The notes: a model not told the origin generated them from the sequence alone. A DNA stretch of 64,000 nt from Pedobacter hartonius (GCF_900107535.1 NZ_FNRA01000012.1:1-64000); one strand, 5' to 3'. Shown: positions 52,990 through 61,918, counted from the first letter of the stretch. Made by a program: numbers and translations.

Positions 52990-54063
52990 ATGAAATTAAA
53001 CGATAAATCAAATATGCCGGATAGCTCAATAACACCGGATTTGTTCGAATTCTGGAAAAATAAAGCAGTAAGAACATCTAAAAGAGGCCACTTTTGGATT
53101 GCCGGCGAACGTGTAATGAAGGACGGTCAGACTTTTCAGAACGGGCCAATGTTCGTTGCCTGGGAGGCGCCTGAACAAGTAACTCAACCCTACCCGGTCA
53201 TACTGGTCCATGGAGGCCTTTTACAAGGTACTGAGTGGCTCGACACCCCGGATGGCCGTCCGGGATGGGCTCAACGGATGGTTGAAGCAGGATATGCAGT
53301 TCTTGTTGTAGACCGGCCGGGGCATGGTCATTCACATACCCATCCTGATCTCACCGGCCCGGTTGGTACGCCTTTCTCTTATGAAGATGGAAGACATGTG
53401 TTTTTTCCGTCGGAATGGGCCGACAGGCATACACAATGGCCATTTGATCGTGAAGATGATGCTGCGCTTGATAGCTTTATAGCACCTTTCGGACCTTTAC
53501 CGGCGAAACTCGCTGAATCTCAGAAAATGGATACAGACCGGTTGGTGAAGCTCCTTGACCGTGTTGGGAAATGCATCTTAATGACGCATTCCGCTTCCGG
53601 TCCTTTAGGCTGGCTTGTTGCTAATAAGCGCCCTGACTTGGTTGTTGGCGTTGTAACGGTGGAACCGATAGGTCCGGCTTTCGCAGATATTCATGGTATA
53701 GGCAGGCTCGACTGGGGACTGACCGCTGCGCCTGTAACGTATGACCCACCGCTTCAAACTGCGGCAGACGTAGAAGCCGCTGATCCGGCCACCTTGCAGA
53801 TACCTGCCTTAAAAGGTTTACAGGTCGCATTAGTGACTGGTGGTGCTTCGCCATTTGCCAAATCCGCTCCGGCGACTGTCGGGTTTCTAAATACAGCAGG
53901 TGCTTCGGCAGAAGAACTTCATTTACCTGACCATGGTGTTGACGGTAATGGCCACGGGCTTATCTATGAACTTAATTCAGATGAAGCGCTTGTACCTGTG
54001 CTGGAATGGCTCAAAGCACTTACCGATAAAAAGAAGGCCGAAAAACCGGAATTAACGGAATAA
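52990..54063 (+). CDS. alpha/beta hydrolase (esterase-like)
   Basis: A protein of 357 residues from the ATG at 52990; the frame upstream to 52954 starts only at a TTG. Alpha/beta hydrolase features: PVILVHGGLLQGTEWLDTPDGRPGW (oxyanion region), VDRPGHGHSHTHPD, nucleophile Ser in LMTHSASGPLGWLV, and a likely catalytic His in PDHGVDGNGHGLIYELN near the end. There is no signal peptide. Such proteins act on esters or lactones; the substrate is unknown. It may work with the SDR encoded just upstream. Confidence 0.82.
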   Translation: MKLNDKSNMPDSSITPDLFEFWKNKAVRTSKRGHFWIAGERVMKDGQTFQNGPMFVAWEAPEQVTQPYPVILVHGGLLQGTEWLDTPDGRPGWAQRMVEAGYAVLVVDRPGHGHSHTHPDLTGPVGTPFSYEDGRHVFFPSEWADRHTQWPFDREDDAALDSFIAPFGPLPAKLAESQKMDTDRLVKLLDRVGKCILMTHSASGPLGWLVANKRPDLVVGVVTVEPIGPAFADIHGIGRLDWGLTAAPVTYDPPLQTAADVEAADPATLQIPALKGLQVALVTGGASPFAKSAPATVGFLNTAGASAEELHLPDHGVDGNGHGLIYELNSDEALVPVLEWLKALTDKKKAEKPELTE

Positions 54064-54111
54064 CCCGTTCCCCCCGGCCTGTTTACAGCAATTCTTAGAA
54101 TTATATAATGT

Positions 54112-54144
54112 AGGAGGATGTCCAAAAGTGGCATCCTCTTTTTT
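54112..54144 (+). terminator. intrinsic terminator after the hydrolase
   Basis: GAGGATG (54114-54120) pairs with CATCCTC (54132-54138) and is followed by TTTTTT. It lies 50 bases after the stop codon of the hydrolase. Confidence 0.78.
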
Positions 54145-54303
54145 GTTTCAACGACACTCAAATGCATATTTCATGAACAACAAAAACTAATCAAAAATCT
54201 AATTAAATGTTATTTTTACTCAATCATTTATTTAACTTTTAAGAATGCAGATGAGATATCTGGCGTTTCATCGTATACTGGTTTGGGCTAAACTATAGTT
54301 CAT

Positions 54304-54351
54304 CTATTCCTGATATATAGCCATACTAGTGCGGCTATATATCAGGAATAG
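54304..54351. repeat. perfect palindrome with a 19-bp stem
   Basis: CTATTCCTGATATATAGCC (54304-54322) pairs without mismatch with 54333-54351 around a 10-base loop. No T-run follows. It lies in the convergent gap between the hydrolase and the DUF3570 gene. A smaller hairpin with arms CATGCC and GGCATG lies about 60 bases further on. The rest of 54145-54434 shows nothing else. Confidence 0.75.
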
Positions 54352-54434
54352 TTTTGCTCCGAACAATATACTTCCAAAGTACTTTGACGTTCTACATCCT
54401 GACGGACATGCCCCGGCATGGACATACCCGATGG

Positions 54435-55655
54435 TTATTTAAATTTCAAATTGAGTGTTACAATATTGGAATTGAGGGACGTAGACCTTGTATAGTGTCC
54501 GTAACGTAATTCCAGCATATTTAAACGCTGCCAGCCAAATACGCCCTTTGGAGGAGAAAACCTCACTCCTGCTCCATAGAAATTGCTGTTTAATGTAGAT
54601 AAGTCATAGTCGCTGGTGTAGTACCGCGCATCAGGATTATGCTCTCCGTAGGCAGCAAAATATCTGGTGCCCGTTTGTTTATTATAACGGTAAAACGGGC
54701 TTATAGAGAAAAATGAACTCAACTTGACAGGAACTTCAAGCTCTGCCGTATGTGCTCTTATACCCCAGTTATCCAGGTAGTAACGGTAAAAGGTTCTGAT
54801 CAATACATGATCATCCAGGAAATAATTGAATCTTGCCGCGACAGGTAGCTTATAGCGTTTACCTGGCAGATTTTCTGCCCTTAATGAGCCGTCTGTAAAA
54901 TAATCACGCTGATATTTAGTTGCTAATAATCCATGCTGATATGCTGGTTCTATCATAAAGAGCACCTGCAAACGCTGATTGATCACCTGCGATAAGGAGA
55001 AAGAGGCGCTGAAAGAATTTCTTGGAGATGAAGGGTAATTTTTATTACCCTCAGAACCCGGTCCTGTATATCCCTCTCGCAGCTCTACAGGCAGAATAAC
55101 TTTCCAGGTATCCAGGAACGCCTGCAGCCTTACATCGATCTGGGTGTTTTTGTCATTTGACAACCGGGTAAGGTTGAAAGCACCACCCAAAGACTGGTAG
55201 TCGTATTCCCTGGAATATGATCCGGTAAAACCGAAAGAATTGCCTGTGCTTTCGTTGGATTGTGTCCAATTTAAAGAAGGGTAAATCCGGATATCTTTCA
55301 TAGATGCGGAAGAGATGGTGTTTGGGTCAATTTTGTCTGATGAGGCTGAAGTATAGTGATCTACACCCAGTTCAAATAAAAAAGTATTCTTCCTTCCGTT
55401 TTTGTTGTATTTCGCCATTTGCAAATCGATCGTATTCGCAAAATCGGTAAGTTTCTCTGTACCAATACCACCAGTGACGGCAGAATTATTTCCGTTCTGA
55501 TGGTAATACGCTGAAACAAAATTTATTTCCTCGACCTCAAGCTTTCGGCTCTTGTATTGTGTTGAATCGGTAACCGCTTTTTGTGGTTTGGTCTGGGCAT
55601 AGGTACTTGCAATTCCCAGATACAATACGGCAATATGCAGAAAAATTTTTCTCAT
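54435..55655 (-). CDS. DUF3570 family outer membrane protein
   Basis: A protein of 406 residues with signal peptide MRKIFLHIAVLYLGIASTYAQ. The body has many short amphipathic strands and aromatic belts, ending in a strand with a terminal aromatic (NSNIVTLNLKFK), as in an outer membrane beta-barrel. SAYYHQNGNNSAVTGGIGTEKLTDFANTIDLQMAKYNKNG is the DUF3570 start that I recognise. DUF3570 genes regularly accompany DUF4266 and apbE. It is the last gene of a six-gene operon and could form the outer membrane partner of a flavin-based redox module. Confidence 0.85.
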   Translation of the reverse strand: MRKIFLHIAVLYLGIASTYAQTKPQKAVTDSTQYKSRKLEVEEINFVSAYYHQNGNNSAVTGGIGTEKLTDFANTIDLQMAKYNKNGRKNTFLFELGVDHYTSASSDKIDPNTISSASMKDIRIYPSLNWTQSNESTGNSFGFTGSYSREYDYQSLGGAFNLTRLSNDKNTQIDVRLQAFLDTWKVILPVELREGYTGPGSEGNKNYPSSPRNSFSASFSLSQVINQRLQVLFMIEPAYQHGLLATKYQRDYFTDGSLRAENLPGKRYKLPVAARFNYFLDDHVLIRTFYRYYLDNWGIRAHTAELEVPVKLSSFFSISPFYRYNKQTGTRYFAAYGEHNPDARYYTSDYDLSTLNSNFYGAGVRFSPPKGVFGWQRLNMLELRYGHYTRSTSLNSNIVTLNLKFK

Positions 55656-55670
55656 GACTTTCTGTCTAAA

Positions 55671-55901
55671 TTAATTACAACCACAACCGCCACCACTTTT
55701 ACCCCCGTTAGCCCCGGATCCGGCTTCGCGGTATAGCTGAAAGCTCTGTTCAAATTTCTGCGCTGATCTTGCTGACAGCGCCATCTCTGAGTCATTCAGC
55801 TTGTTTTTCTGGTACGGTTTAACAGTGCTGCAGGCGCTCAGCACGCCAGCTATCAGCATTACTCCGAAATACAGCACCAATGCTTTTTTAGGAAATTTCA
55901 T
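55671..55901 (-). CDS. DUF4266 small lipoprotein
   Basis: A protein of 76 residues with a lipoprotein signal; lipobox LSAC at residues 21-24 (GVLSACSTVKPYQK). The DUF4266 pattern VKPYQKNKLNDSEMAL is clear. The tail EAGSGANGGKSGGGCGCN is glycine-rich and ends with two cysteines. It lies between apbE and DUF3570 with gaps of 1 and 15 bases. It may be a small surface or periplasmic redox carrier. The SGAN within the tail resembles the S/T-G-A-S/T core that ApbE flavinylates, but the last residue does not fit. Confidence 0.85.
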   Translation of the reverse strand: MKFPKKALVLYFGVMLIAGVLSACSTVKPYQKNKLNDSEMALSARSAQKFEQSFQLYREAGSGANGGKSGGGCGCN

Positions 55902-55902
55902 A

Positions 55903-56838
55903 TCAGTATTTTATATTAATATTGTTAGAAGTATATATTTTATCGGCATCATCTACAATCACACAGGCTATCTGCTGTAACTGGTTGATCAGATCCAGGC
56001 CAACCTTTACCCCCATTACAATTACTGGTGTTGCCAGGGCATCAGCCAGTTCGGCACTTTTGCAGATGATACTCACACTTTTAATTCCGCTAACCGGAAG
56101 CCCGGTTTTGGGATCAATGGTGTGGGAATATCTTTGTCCGTTAATAATGGCGAATTTCTCATAGTTTCCTGAGGTAGCGATGGCCGTATCGCTGATGTTT
56201 AAGGCTGAAAATGATTGTGTACGCTGATCCGGATCTGCTATTCCTATGGTCCAGGGCTGGCCATCTAACTGCGAGCCCCAGGTAATCAGGTCTCCCGCCG
56301 CATTGACTATCCCGCTTTCTATACCTGCCGACAATAAAATGTGCTTTGCCCTGTCGGCCGCATAGCCCTTACCTATCCCGCCAAAGCCAATCCGCATCCC
56401 CCTGTTTTTGAGCATAACCTCTGAGGTTGCTGTATCTACCAGTACATTATTATAATTGATAAGATCCACAGATTTCAACGCCGTCTCCCTATCCGGTAAT
56501 GAAGTCATACTGACATCAAAATTCCATAAATTCGCATCAATTGATCCATAAGTGATGTCAAAAGCACCCTGCGTTAATCCGGAGATCTTCAAAGAGCGCT
56601 GGATCAGCTGAATCATTTCTTCACTTACCTTTACTGGTTTTAACCCTGCATTGCGGTTGATTAAATTGGTTTCACTGCTTTCTTTATAAGTAGATAACAG
56701 CTCTTCAATGCGCTGTACTTCAGCAACGGCATGATCTATTGCCCTGTCGCCTGATTCATGGTCACCGGCAAGGGCCGTAAACTCAAAGCGGTTTCCCATT
56801 AACTTCAATATTCTGCTGCAGGATACATTCTTGTCCAT
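55903..56838 (-). CDS. apbE: FAD:protein FMN transferase ApbE
   Basis: A protein of 311 residues. ApbE motifs are complete: LMGNRFEFTALAG at the start, LISTYK-like LLSTYKESSETNLINRNAG, GAFDITYGSID, GFGGIGKGYAADRAKHIL, NAAGDLITWG and the Mg/FAD-binding GNYEKFAIINGQRYSHTIDPKTGLPVSG. It attaches FMN by a phosphoester bond to Thr or Ser of target proteins. Unlike most ApbE proteins it shows no signal peptide or lipobox. It lies 3 bases after the thioredoxin-like gene and 1 base before DUF4266. Confidence 0.93.
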   Translation of the reverse strand: MDKNVSCSRILKLMGNRFEFTALAGDHESGDRAIDHAVAEVQRIEELLSTYKESSETNLINRNAGLKPVKVSEEMIQLIQRSLKISGLTQGAFDITYGSIDANLWNFDVSMTSLPDRETALKSVDLINYNNVLVDTATSEVMLKNRGMRIGFGGIGKGYAADRAKHILLSAGIESGIVNAAGDLITWGSQLDGQPWTIGIADPDQRTQSFSALNISDTAIATSGNYEKFAIINGQRYSHTIDPKTGLPVSGIKSVSIICKSAELADALATPVIVMGVKVGLDLINQLQQIACVIVDDADKIYTSNNINIKY

Positions 56839-56841
56839 TGT

Positions 56842-57276
56842 TTATTTATTAGCGGTATGCACAATAAGTTCCTGTACAAATTGTTCCGGGGTCACATTCG
56901 GAAAGCCATCCCAGGTTCTTATTACTTTTCCCTTTTCATCAATCAGCAAAGTATAGGGGAATTTTCCATCAGGATTATAGCGGTCGGCCAGCGCCTCATT
57001 TAGTTTTACCTGTTCCGCGGGAAGCTGGTTCTTTTTCTGCCTTGGAAAATCCGCACGCACTAATACCAGGTGATCTGCCGCATATTGTTCGAAGGTCGTG
57101 GATTCCAATATCTCTTTTCGTAAACGGATACATGGTCCGCACCAATCAGTTCCGGAGAAATTAACCAGGATCAGACGATGTGACGCTGCCGCGTGCTTTT
57201 CCGCCTCGTTAAAGTTCCCCAGCCAAACTACAGAGGGGAATAGAAAATAAAGGAAGATGATAAGAAGTGCTTTCAT
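56842..57276 (-). CDS. thioredoxin-family exported protein
   Basis: A protein of 144 residues with an N-terminal signal (MKALLIIFLYFLFPSVVW), so it is periplasmic or anchored. The thioredoxin fold shows NFSGTDWCGPCIRLRKEI with the CGPC active site, a central insertion (PRQKKNQLPAEQVKLNEAL) and the cis-Pro strand KFPYTLLIDEKGKVIRTWDG. It would keep cysteine residues of envelope proteins reduced; the DUF4266 tail (CGC) encoded nearby is a natural candidate partner. It starts 18 bases after the sensor kinase gene. Confidence 0.88.
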   Translation of the reverse strand: MKALLIIFLYFLFPSVVWLGNFNEAEKHAAASHRLILVNFSGTDWCGPCIRLRKEILESTTFEQYAADHLVLVRADFPRQKKNQLPAEQVKLNEALADRYNPDGKFPYTLLIDEKGKVIRTWDGFPNVTPEQFVQELIVHTANK

Positions 57277-57294
57277 GATTGTGCGTTTATCCTG

Positions 57295-58554
57295 CTAATT
57301 TTTATTAAACTTTACTTTGAAAATGTGCAATTGGTTCTCATAATGATAGCTTAGCTGATATTGCTGCCTGCTGCAGATCTGTTTTAAAATGGCCAGTCCC
57401 AAACCCGTCCCGTCTGAAGCAGGGTCTTTAAAAAATCTTTCAAAGATCATCTCTTCCTTTAGTAAACCACTTTTTCCGGTATTACTAAAGCTTAAAGATG
57501 TTTCCGTCAATTTAATATTGATAAGCCCGCCTTCGTAATTGTGCCTTATCGCATTGCTAAATAAATTATTGATCAGTATATCAAATAATTGTCTGCTCAC
57601 AATCAAATAAACCGGATCAAGATGGAGTTCAATCCTAAGGTTACGCTTATGGATCAGTTCCTGGAAAAAAGCCTGCTTCTCCTTGATCATATCCATGACG
57701 GCGACCTCTTCGGTATCCATCATTAGATTGTTGTCAATTTTCACCAGCAGTAATAAAGACTGGTTTAATTTCGTCAGCCGGGATGTAGCTTTATAGAGAT
57801 CACTCAAAGTTTCGCTTTCCTCCGGCCCGAGGCGGGCAGACTGCAGCATGGTGTCCAGCTTGGAATTGATCACTGCCAGGGGAGTCAGCATCTCATGCGA
57901 TGCATTTTCTGTAAACAATTTGATTTCTTTATAATCAGAACGCACTTTAAAAGACAGATCTTCGATAGCATTGCTCAATTCCTTAAACTCCTGAATTTGG
58001 GTAGAAACAGGTTCAAAAGATTGGTCGTGGTTGAGGTTGAAAACCTTAATATTAACCAGCAGTTGTCTGAACGGAGCCCAAAGTTTATGAATTAATACCT
58101 TGTTGACCCAAAAAAGAACCAGCAAAAGAAATAAAAAGGGAATGATGATGACCAGGCAAATACTCCTGATCTCTTCATTACGATGTGCTTTTGAATACAT
58201 GATCAGCACCTGATACGCTTTATCATTAAGGGAAATATCAGTTTTCAGGTACCTTGCCGGTTCCAGCTGTTTTTTTTTAGGATTGTAGTATACGGTGTCA
58301 GCAAAGGAGCTCTTATTCAGTACTTTTATGATGTTCTTATACTCTACTACCAGATCCTTATAGTAACTGGGTGCCGGAAGAATGTTTTTTTCATGTGTGA
58401 AATCCTGCACCTCCATCAGTTCTTCTACCAGTCCATCATCAATCTGCCTGTCAAGGTAGTACGCCAGTGTTTTATAAAAGAGCACTCCAATAATAAATAA
58501 TCCGGCAAAACTGATGACCAGTAAAATCCTGTTGTAACTGCTGAATAATTTCAT
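57295..58554 (-). CDS. sensor histidine kinase of the flavinylation operon
   Basis: A protein of 419 residues. It has two membrane segments (about 9-30 and 131-150) enclosing a periplasmic sensor of about 100 residues, then a HAMP-like linker, HisKA with phospho-acceptor H220 in FTENASHEMLTPLAVINSKLD, and HATPase_c with N box LFSNAIRHNYEG and G box GTGLGLAILKQI. The G1 box is weak. Its ATG overlaps the TGA of the response regulator gene. It probably senses an envelope redox or metal signal and controls the downstream apbE genes. Confidence 0.9.
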   Translation of the reverse strand: MKLFSSYNRILLVISFAGLFIIGVLFYKTLAYYLDRQIDDGLVEELMEVQDFTHEKNILPAPSYYKDLVVEYKNIIKVLNKSSFADTVYYNPKKKQLEPARYLKTDISLNDKAYQVLIMYSKAHRNEEIRSICLVIIIPFLFLLLVLFWVNKVLIHKLWAPFRQLLVNIKVFNLNHDQSFEPVSTQIQEFKELSNAIEDLSFKVRSDYKEIKLFTENASHEMLTPLAVINSKLDTMLQSARLGPEESETLSDLYKATSRLTKLNQSLLLLVKIDNNLMMDTEEVAVMDMIKEKQAFFQELIHKRNLRIELHLDPVYLIVSRQLFDILINNLFSNAIRHNYEGGLINIKLTETSLSFSNTGKSGLLKEEMIFERFFKDPASDGTGLGLAILKQICSRQQYQLSYHYENQLHIFKVKFNKN

Positions 58555-59228
58555 GTCAGGCTAAATTTATAACCTACGCCGTAAACAGAATGGAAATAGT
58601 CATGACAACCTGCATCGGTTAATTTCTTCCTCATGTTTTTAATATGGGTATAAATAAAATCAAAACTATCCGCCATGTCGGCATCATCTCCCCAGATATG
58701 GGTTGCAGCCGCCGCCTTGGAGATGACCTTACCTTTATTGGCAACGAAATACAACAGGATGTCAAACTCCTTTCTTGTCAGATACAAAACAGTATCATTG
58801 ACTTTAACCTGACGTGCATTCAGATCGATTTCGATTTCCTGAAAAACTACGATGTTATTTCCTGCAAAATTCCGTCTCCGCACTATAGCATTTATCCTCG
58901 CGTTCAGTTCCGACAAATGAAATGGTTTCACAAGATAATCGTCTGCCCCAAGCTGTAACCCTTCTATCCGCTGATCAATAGCGTCACGTGCAGAAATAAT
59001 CAGCACGCCATCTGTTTTATTTAATTTTTTGAGATATTTTAACAGCTGGAGACCTTCCCCATCGGGTAAAGTGAGGTCAAGCAGAATACAATCATAATTA
59101 TAGATGCTTAACTTCTGGTAAGCACTATCAAAGGTTGAAGCACAATCACAGGTACTGCCTTCAGCAGTAAGATACTTCTGAATACTTACCTGTAAACTAA
59201 TTTCATCCTCTATAATCAGCACTTTCAT
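58551..59228 (-). CDS. OmpR/PhoB family response regulator
   Basis: A protein of 225 residues from the ATG at 59228; a second ATG precedes it directly and the longer frame to 59330 is not conserved. Receiver domain: VLIIEDEISLQVSI with acidic pair, phospho-acceptor Asp in DCILLDLTLPDGEGL, and LVKPFHLSELNARI with the conserved Lys-Pro. The winged-helix DNA-binding domain is LNARQVKVNDTVLYLTRKEFDILLYFVANKGKVISKAA through FIYTHIKNMRKKL. It is the first gene of the six-gene operon and likely activates it. Confidence 0.92.
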   Translation of the reverse strand: MKVLIIEDEISLQVSIQKYLTAEGSTCDCASTFDSAYQKLSIYNYDCILLDLTLPDGEGLQLLKYLKKLNKTDGVLIISARDAIDQRIEGLQLGADDYLVKPFHLSELNARINAIVRRRNFAGNNIVVFQEIEIDLNARQVKVNDTVLYLTRKEFDILLYFVANKGKVISKAAAATHIWGDDADMADSFDFIYTHIKNMRKKLTDAGCHDYFHSVYGVGYKFSLT

Positions 59229-59487
59229 CATACTAATATCTTCATGAATTTTGTAGACATTCTGAAGATAAGTTAATAATTGAATAACAGCCACATCGCA
59301 TCGGCTATAAATAATTAAACCAGATATCATTACTGCGATACATATATACTATTATCCAGTTATTTATAAATAAAGAGTAGATACACATCGAGAATGTTAT
59401 AAAAAAATAACCTGATTTTTCAATTTTAGTTCTACATTAGGAAAATAAAGACCCAGATATAGAAGCTTAGTAAACCTAGAATTAAGG
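59229..59487. promoter_or_regulatory. divergent promoter region between the two-component operon and the GMC gene
   Basis: About 260 AT-rich bases between divergent starts. Both promoters must lie here, but no box can be placed with confidence and no clear repeat for the response regulator is seen. Confidence 0.4.
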
Positions 59488-61227
59488 ATGAACGAATTTC
59501 AGATTAAAAAATCGGACCTCGAATACGATGCAATTATTGTAGGATCAGGTGCAGGAGGCGGTATGGCTGCGTATGTACTCGCCCACGCAGGCCAAAAAGT
59601 ATTAATGCTGGAGGCTGGTGCCCATTTTGACCCGAGAACGGATGCACAGCAACTCAAATGGCCATGGGAATCACCCCGGCGGGGGGCCAGTACTACCCGC
59701 CCTTTCGGTGATTTTGATGCCGCATACGGAGGCTGGGAATTGGAAGGAGAACCATACACACAGAAGAACGGATCAGAATTTGCGTGGTTCCGGTCCAGAA
59801 TGTTGGGCGGGCGAACCAATCACTGGGGAAGGATTTCTTTGAGAATGGGGCCGGATGACTTCCAGCCTAAGGACGGACTTACAGACAGCTGGCCTATTAC
59901 GTACGATGAGCTAAAACCTTTTTATGACAAGGTAGACCGGTTAATTGGGGTTTATGGCACCGCCGAAGGGATTGAAAGTGAACCCGACGGAATCTTCCTG
60001 CCACCCCCAAAACCAAGGCTGCATGAATTGTTTATAAAGAAGGGTGCTAAGAAAGCCGGAGTAACAGTAATTCCCGGCAGAGGATCAGTTTTAACCGAAG
60101 CACTGCCAGGCAATAACCAGAGAGGCACCTGCTTCTTTTGCGGACAATGCGGCAGATCATGTAAGGTGTATGCCGACTTTTCATCTTCATCATGCCTGGT
60201 GATTCCTGCTATAGAAACAGGCAATCTTACTGTGATTACCAATGCAATGGTAAGAGAAGTTTTAACCGACAAGACCGGACTGGCTACAGGCGTATCTTAT
60301 GTAAATACCAAAGATCTTCAGGAATACCAGGTTAACGGTAAAATGGTGATCCTGGGCGCCAGCGCCGGAGAATCCGCCAGACTGTTACTGAACTCAAGAT
60401 CCACGGCACACCCCGATGGAATTGCCAACAGCAGTGGTATAGTAGGTAAATACCTGCATGATTCTACAGGAGCAAGTTTAAGCGGCTTCTTACCACAGCT
60501 GTTAGACCGTAAACGTTACAATGAAGATGGTGTAGGCAGTGTTCATATCTACTCACCATGGTGGCTTGATAATAAAAAACTGGATTTCCCGAGAGGATAT
60601 CATATCGAATACGGCGGTGGCCTTCACATGCCCGGTTATGGTATTGGCTCCTCTATCCAGAACATCAATGGCCTGGTTCCGGGACGGGACGGCAAAATGA
60701 AAGAAGCCGGAGGTTACGGAGCCTCACTTAAAGATGATTACCGACGTTTTTTTGGTACCAACGTTGGAATGGCCGGTCGTGGTACAGCAATAGCCAGAGA
60801 GAGTAATTACTGTGAGATTGACCCTACAGTTGTTGACAAATTTGGTATTCCGGTACTTCGGTTTAACTATAAATGGGATCCTGATGAGGTCAAACAGGCC
60901 AAACATATGCAGGAGACCTTTAAGGAAATTATGCACGGAATGGGTGCCATCATCACGTCCAAACTGCCCGGTGCTGATACAAGTTATGGATTGGAAGCAC
61001 CCGGAAAAATCATTCATGAAACCGGTACGGTAAGAATGGGCAATGATCCTAAGAAATCTGCACTGAACAAATGGTGCCAGGCGCATGACTGCAAAAATCT
61101 TTTTGTGGTTGACGCAGGCCCTTTTGTACAGCAGGGTGATAAAAATGCGACATGGACCATTCTTGCTTTAGCTATGCGGACCGCAGAATTTATCCTGGCG
61201 CAGAAGAAAAAAACAAACCTGAGCTAA
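59488..61227 (+). CDS. GMC family FAD-dependent oxidoreductase
   Basis: A protein of 579 residues. FAD-binding Rossmann motif YDAIIVGSGAGGGMAAYVLAHAGQKVLMLEAG at residues 13-43, RMLGGRTNHWGRISLRM (flavin contact), a cysteine-rich segment GTCFFCGQCGRSCKVYADFSSSSCL, and the C-terminal GMC domain with HETGTVRMGNDP and NLFVVDAGPFVQQGDKNATWTILALAMRTAEFI. It has no signal peptide. With the next gene it forms a gluconate 2-dehydrogenase type complex, probably exported by the partner's Tat signal, that oxidises a sugar or sugar acid. Confidence 0.9.
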   Translation: MNEFQIKKSDLEYDAIIVGSGAGGGMAAYVLAHAGQKVLMLEAGAHFDPRTDAQQLKWPWESPRRGASTTRPFGDFDAAYGGWELEGEPYTQKNGSEFAWFRSRMLGGRTNHWGRISLRMGPDDFQPKDGLTDSWPITYDELKPFYDKVDRLIGVYGTAEGIESEPDGIFLPPPKPRLHELFIKKGAKKAGVTVIPGRGSVLTEALPGNNQRGTCFFCGQCGRSCKVYADFSSSSCLVIPAIETGNLTVITNAMVREVLTDKTGLATGVSYVNTKDLQEYQVNGKMVILGASAGESARLLLNSRSTAHPDGIANSSGIVGKYLHDSTGASLSGFLPQLLDRKRYNEDGVGSVHIYSPWWLDNKKLDFPRGYHIEYGGGLHMPGYGIGSSIQNINGLVPGRDGKMKEAGGYGASLKDDYRRFFGTNVGMAGRGTAIARESNYCEIDPTVVDKFGIPVLRFNYKWDPDEVKQAKHMQETFKEIMHGMGAIITSKLPGADTSYGLEAPGKIIHETGTVRMGNDPKKSALNKWCQAHDCKNLFVVDAGPFVQQGDKNATWTILALAMRTAEFILAQKKKTNLS

Positions 61228-61265
61228 AAATAAAATCATTACTTAAGTCGCTTTAAAGTACAGAT

Positions 61266-61895
61266 ATGAACAGACGCGAATCGTTAAAGGCCATTGGCCT
61301 CACTGCAATAGGTACAGGAATTTTACTGGAAGCCTGTAAACCAGGAAAAGACGTAAAAGAAGCTGTAGTAAATAAAGAAAGTGCCGCTCAGCCCGGCAGA
61401 CAGGATTTTGAAGTTGAACGCGATAAAGCCCTGAAGGAGGCAAAGTTCTTTGATGAACATGAAATGACTACAATTGCCATTTTGGCCGATATCATTATCC
61501 CCAAAGATGAAAAGTCGGGCAGCGCCACAGATGCAAAGGTGCCTGATTTTATAGAGTTCATTGTGAAAGACATGCCTAAACACCAGATCCCGATGCGCGG
61601 GGGCTTGAAATGGCTGGATATCCAAAGTTACAACAGGTTCCAGCAGCCTTTCAGCAAGGCTGCTTCTGCACAGCAGTTAAGCCTCATCGATGAGATTGCC
61701 TATCCTCAAAAGGCAAAACCGAATATGGCGCAGGGCGTTGCCTTTTTTAACCTGATGAGAGACCTTACCGCCTCTGGTTTTTATACCAGTGAAATTGGGG
61801 TGAAAGATATCGGCTATGCAGGTAACCAGCCCAATAAATGGGAAGGCGTACCTAAGGACGTATTAAAGCAGTATGGAATGGAAGATATGGCATAA
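61266..61895 (+). CDS. gluconate 2-dehydrogenase subunit 3 family protein
   Basis: A protein of 209 residues. The N-terminus NRRESLKAIGLTAIGTGILLEACK has the twin arginine of a Tat signal and a possible lipobox (LEAC). The mature part, EVERDKALKEAKFFDEHEMTTIAILADIIIPKDEKSGSATDAKVPDFIEFIVKD, is typical of the small subunit of gluconate 2-dehydrogenase. It helps fold and export the GMC subunit encoded 38 bases upstream. A third, cytochrome subunit is not adjacent. Confidence 0.9.
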   Translation: MNRRESLKAIGLTAIGTGILLEACKPGKDVKEAVVNKESAAQPGRQDFEVERDKALKEAKFFDEHEMTTIAILADIIIPKDEKSGSATDAKVPDFIEFIVKDMPKHQIPMRGGLKWLDIQSYNRFQQPFSKAASAQQLSLIDEIAYPQKAKPNMAQGVAFFNLMRDLTASGFYTSEIGVKDIGYAGNQPNKWEGVPKDVLKQYGMEDMA

Positions 61896-61918
61896 CTGAC
61901 GCATATACGATTTGCCGG

